Assembly: GCF_021030645.1 (NCBI RefSeq)
Contig: NZ_JACGCJ010000015.1
Location: 1-64,000, forward strand
Reading direction: 5' to 3'
From: Agrilactobacillus fermenti
GTDB lineage: Bacteria; Bacillota; Bacilli; Lactobacillales; Lactobacillaceae
DNA: 64,000 nt
A program made the position numbers and the translations under genes. Every line of letters begins with the position of its first letter. The stretch's first letter is position 1. The notes below the pieces were generated by a model. The model did not search any database. It had not been told where the DNA came from and saw only the letters and a list, made by a program, of their open reading frames with translations. This document shows positions 62,084 through 64,000 of the stretch, one piece after another.

Positions 62084-62737
62084 ATGAATGGAATACTAAA
62101 GTACAGCACTGAAATTTTGCCCTCATTGTTACAGGGTACAAAATTGACGCTTGGGTTATTTGTCATTACGTTGGTGCTTTCATTACCGATTGGGGCACTG
62201 GTCAGTTTAGGTCTACGCTCACGATTTAAGCCATTGCAATGGTTATTGAATTTTTATGTCTGGTTAATGCGTGGCACGCCATTATTATTACAATTAATTT
62301 TTATTTTTTACGGCTTACCAGTTTTACATATTTACTTTGAACGATTTAGCGCTGCTATTTTTGCCTTTGTATTAAACTATGCTGCCTATTTTGCGGAAAT
62401 CTTTCGTGGTGGCTTTCAGTCAGTGGATAAAGGTCAGTTTGAAGCAGCCAGAGTTTTAAGATTAACTTATCCACAAACGATTCGCAAAATCGTATTGCCA
62501 CAAGTTACAAAGATCGTATTACCTTCTGTGGGCAATGAAGTCATCAATTTAGTTAAGGATTCATCACTGGTTTATGTCATTGGCTTAGGGGATCTATTAC
62601 GTGCTGGGAATATTGCGATGACACGTGATGTTACTTTAGTGCCACTGTTAATGGTTGGTGCCATTTACCTTGCTTTAACGGCTCTATTTACATTTTTATT
62701 GCGTAAAGTCGAACAGCACTATAGTTACTACCGTTAG
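62084..62737 (+). CDS. Amino-acid ABC transporter permease (predicted histidine)
   Basis: A 217-residue permease of the HisM/GlnP family with about five helices. It has WLMRGTPLLLQLIFIFYGLP and the EAA loop QFEAARVLRLTYPQTIRKIVLP. ATG 62084 behind AGGAGG is the start; the frame is open upstream through the T-box terminator. A single permease gene suggests a homodimer. The substrate is inferred from the T-box. Confidence 0.88.
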   Translation: MNGILKYSTEILPSLLQGTKLTLGLFVITLVLSLPIGALVSLGLRSRFKPLQWLLNFYVWLMRGTPLLLQLIFIFYGLPVLHIYFERFSAAIFAFVLNYAAYFAEIFRGGFQSVDKGQFEAARVLRLTYPQTIRKIVLPQVTKIVLPSVGNEVINLVKDSSLVYVIGLGDLLRAGNIAMTRDVTLVPLLMVGAIYLALTALFTFLLRKVEQHYSYYR

Positions 62738-62749
62738 GAGGGCATTAAA

Positions 62750-63391
62750 ATGTTAGAAGCAAGTAAAATCAATAAAAGTTTTAATGGTACGCAAGTGTTG
62801 ACTGATATTTCTCTAGAAGTGGACTCGGGTAAAATTCTTTGTATTGTTGGGCCTAGTGGCGCTGGTAAAACCACTTTATTGCGAATCATTACTGGATTAG
62901 AACAAGCAGACTCAGGTTCTTTTAAAATTGATGGTCAGCCCTTTGATCCAGATAGTAATAATACGAGTAATGCCTTGATTGGTGTGGTATTTCAGGATTT
63001 CCGTTTATTCCCACATTTGAGTGTTTTAGAAAATATTACACTGGCACCAGAGCTTGTTTTGAAAGAAAGCCGCACCAAAGCTCAAGCTAAGGCAAAAGAT
63101 ATTTTATCGCAGCTAGATTTAGCAGATAAAGCCGATATTTATCCTTTTCAGCTGTCTGGGGGTCAAAAACAACGGGTGGCCATTGCTCGGGCACTCGCAT
63201 TAGATCCAAAGATACTTTGTTATGATGAGCCAACAAGTGCTTTAGATCCTGGTTTACGCCAAAGTGTAGAGACTTTGATTCTTCGGCTTAAAAGTCAAGG
63301 CATGACACAAATTGTGGTTACCCATGACATGACTTTTGCTCAGAATATTGCGGATAAAATTCTAGAGGTAAAGCCAGCGCAGGAGTTGTGA
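62750..63391 (+). CDS. Amino-acid ABC transporter ATPase (predicted histidine)
   Basis: The 213-residue ATPase has Walker A VGPSGAGKTT, signature QLSGGQKQRVAIARAL, Walker B ILCYDEPTSALDP and the switch His in VVTHDMTFAQ. It is somewhat shorter than the usual 240 residues, ending soon after the switch region, so C-terminal residues are trimmed. It sits 12 bases after the permease gene and four before the binding-protein gene. Confidence 0.9.
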   Translation: MLEASKINKSFNGTQVLTDISLEVDSGKILCIVGPSGAGKTTLLRIITGLEQADSGSFKIDGQPFDPDSNNTSNALIGVVFQDFRLFPHLSVLENITLAPELVLKESRTKAQAKAKDILSQLDLADKADIYPFQLSGGQKQRVAIARALALDPKILCYDEPTSALDPGLRQSVETLILRLKSQGMTQIVVTHDMTFAQNIADKILEVKPAQEL

Positions 63392-63395
63392 AGTT

Positions 63396-64000
63396 ATGAA
63401 AAAAATGAGACGTGTGGGGTTATGGTTTGTACTGCTCCTTGTATTGCCTGTTTTGGCTAGCTGTGGTCGTGTCAATAATCAAGTAGATAGTTGGCCACAA
63501 CTGCAAAAAAGGGGTCGGCTGATTATTGGCCTCGATGATAGCTTTGTCCCCATGGGGTTTCGAGCTAAGAATGGTCAATTAAGGGGTTTTGATATTGACT
63601 TGGCTAATGCTGTGGGCAAGAAATTACACATGAAGATGGATTTTCAAACCATTGATTGGAATATGAAAGAAACGGAATTAAAAAATCATACCATTGATTT
63701 GATTTGGAATGGTTATACAGTCAATCCTGATCGTGCAAAAAAGGTCCTTTTTAGTAAGACTTACTTGAATAATCGCCAAATTTTAGTTTCTTTAAAGAAA
63801 AACAAAATTGAGAAGTTTGTAGATATGAAAGGTAAGTACTTGGGGGCACAAAATGGTTCCTCGGGTCAATCTGATCTAAATGGGCAACCCAAGTTGTTAA
63901 AGCAGTACATCAAAAATCAAGATCCTATTTTATACGATAACTTTAATGAAGCGTTTATTGATTTGAATGCAGGTAGAATTAATGGCTTATTGATTGACCG
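63396..64000 (+). CDS. Amino-acid-binding lipoprotein, 3' partial (predicted histidine)
   Basis: The visible 201 residues form the N-terminal part of a family 3 solute-binding protein. A lipoprotein signal ends in VLPVLASC (lipobox Cys near residue 22). It then has RLIIGLDDSFVPMGF, GQLRGFDIDLANAVGKKL, and IDLIWNGYTVNPDRAKKV, the ligand-site blocks. The gene runs off the window. It is the binding partner of the permease and ATPase upstream. Confidence 0.9.
   Translation, partial: MKKMRRVGLWFVLLLVLPVLASCGRVNNQVDSWPQLQKRGRLIIGLDDSFVPMGFRAKNGQLRGFDIDLANAVGKKLHMKMDFQTIDWNMKETELKNHTIDLIWNGYTVNPDRAKKVLFSKTYLNNRQILVSLKKNKIEKFVDMKGKYLGAQNGSSGQSDLNGQPKLLKQYIKNQDPILYDNFNEAFIDLNAGRINGLLID

Overview
The window is a chromosomal segment of a low-GC Gram-positive bacterium of the Lactobacillaceae. 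The evidence is the protein similarity I recognise, AGGAGG-type ribosome binding sites, frequent TTG/GTG starts, three T-box leaders, an atp operon ordered BEFHAGDC without atpI, MurT and EzrA, and two MreB homologues. A suf operon and menG (menaquinone methylation) exclude some lactobacilli, but I cannot name the species. I see no rRNA, tRNA, CRISPR array, prophage or insertion sequence. The only mobile element is a group II intron cut by the left edge.

Layout. 1-2.9 kb: the 3' part of the intron, then DUF1516 and murT on the minus strand. 3-11 kb: tdk, prfA, prmC and sua5 (termination factor maturation and tRNA t6A), DoxX, a YagU-type gene broken by a TAG, menG, glyA, upp. 11.2-18 kb: the F1Fo ATPase operon. 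18-21.7 kb: a wall-elongation and envelope group (DUF1146, mbl, epuA-like, yidD, DUF2969, rodA) and a lone gcvH. 21.7-24.7 kb: Met T-box and metNIQ. 24.8-30.3 kb: sufCDSUB behind two Fur/PerR-like boxes. 30.3-39.7 kb: an accessory stretch with a frameshifted acetyltransferase, a 40-codon remnant of another, canonical rarA, a HesB-like protein, a HAD phosphatase, a flavodoxin, DUF2785, YczE, an RRNPP-like regulator and UspA.

39.8-41.4 kb: a probable 6S RNA downstream of a second RarA paralogue (YrvN type). 41.4-45 kb: a full-length GshF-like protein that appears to have lost both active sites, translationally coupled to a UPF0637 gene, then a CPBP protease. 45-51 kb: rpsD with a structured leader, fRMsr, ezrA, and the iscS/thiI pair for tRNA thiolation. 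51-57.7 kb: rex, Val T-box and valS, folC, a HAD hydrolase, radC. 57.8-61.8 kb: mreBCD-minCD (cell shape and division site). 61.8-64 kb: a T-box and an amino-acid ABC transporter. Its specifier CAC and its TGGG bulge (matching the C73 discriminator of tRNA-His) both point to histidine.

Regulation is the richest layer. Three T-boxes couple Met uptake, Val charging and probably His uptake to tRNA charging. Two Fur/PerR-like boxes overlap the suf promoter, a possible Rex site overlaps the rex start region, the radC ribosome binding site sits in the arm of a hairpin, and two families of similar terminator hairpins recur. The most unusual protein is the GshF-like pseudoenzyme candidate at 41462-43651.
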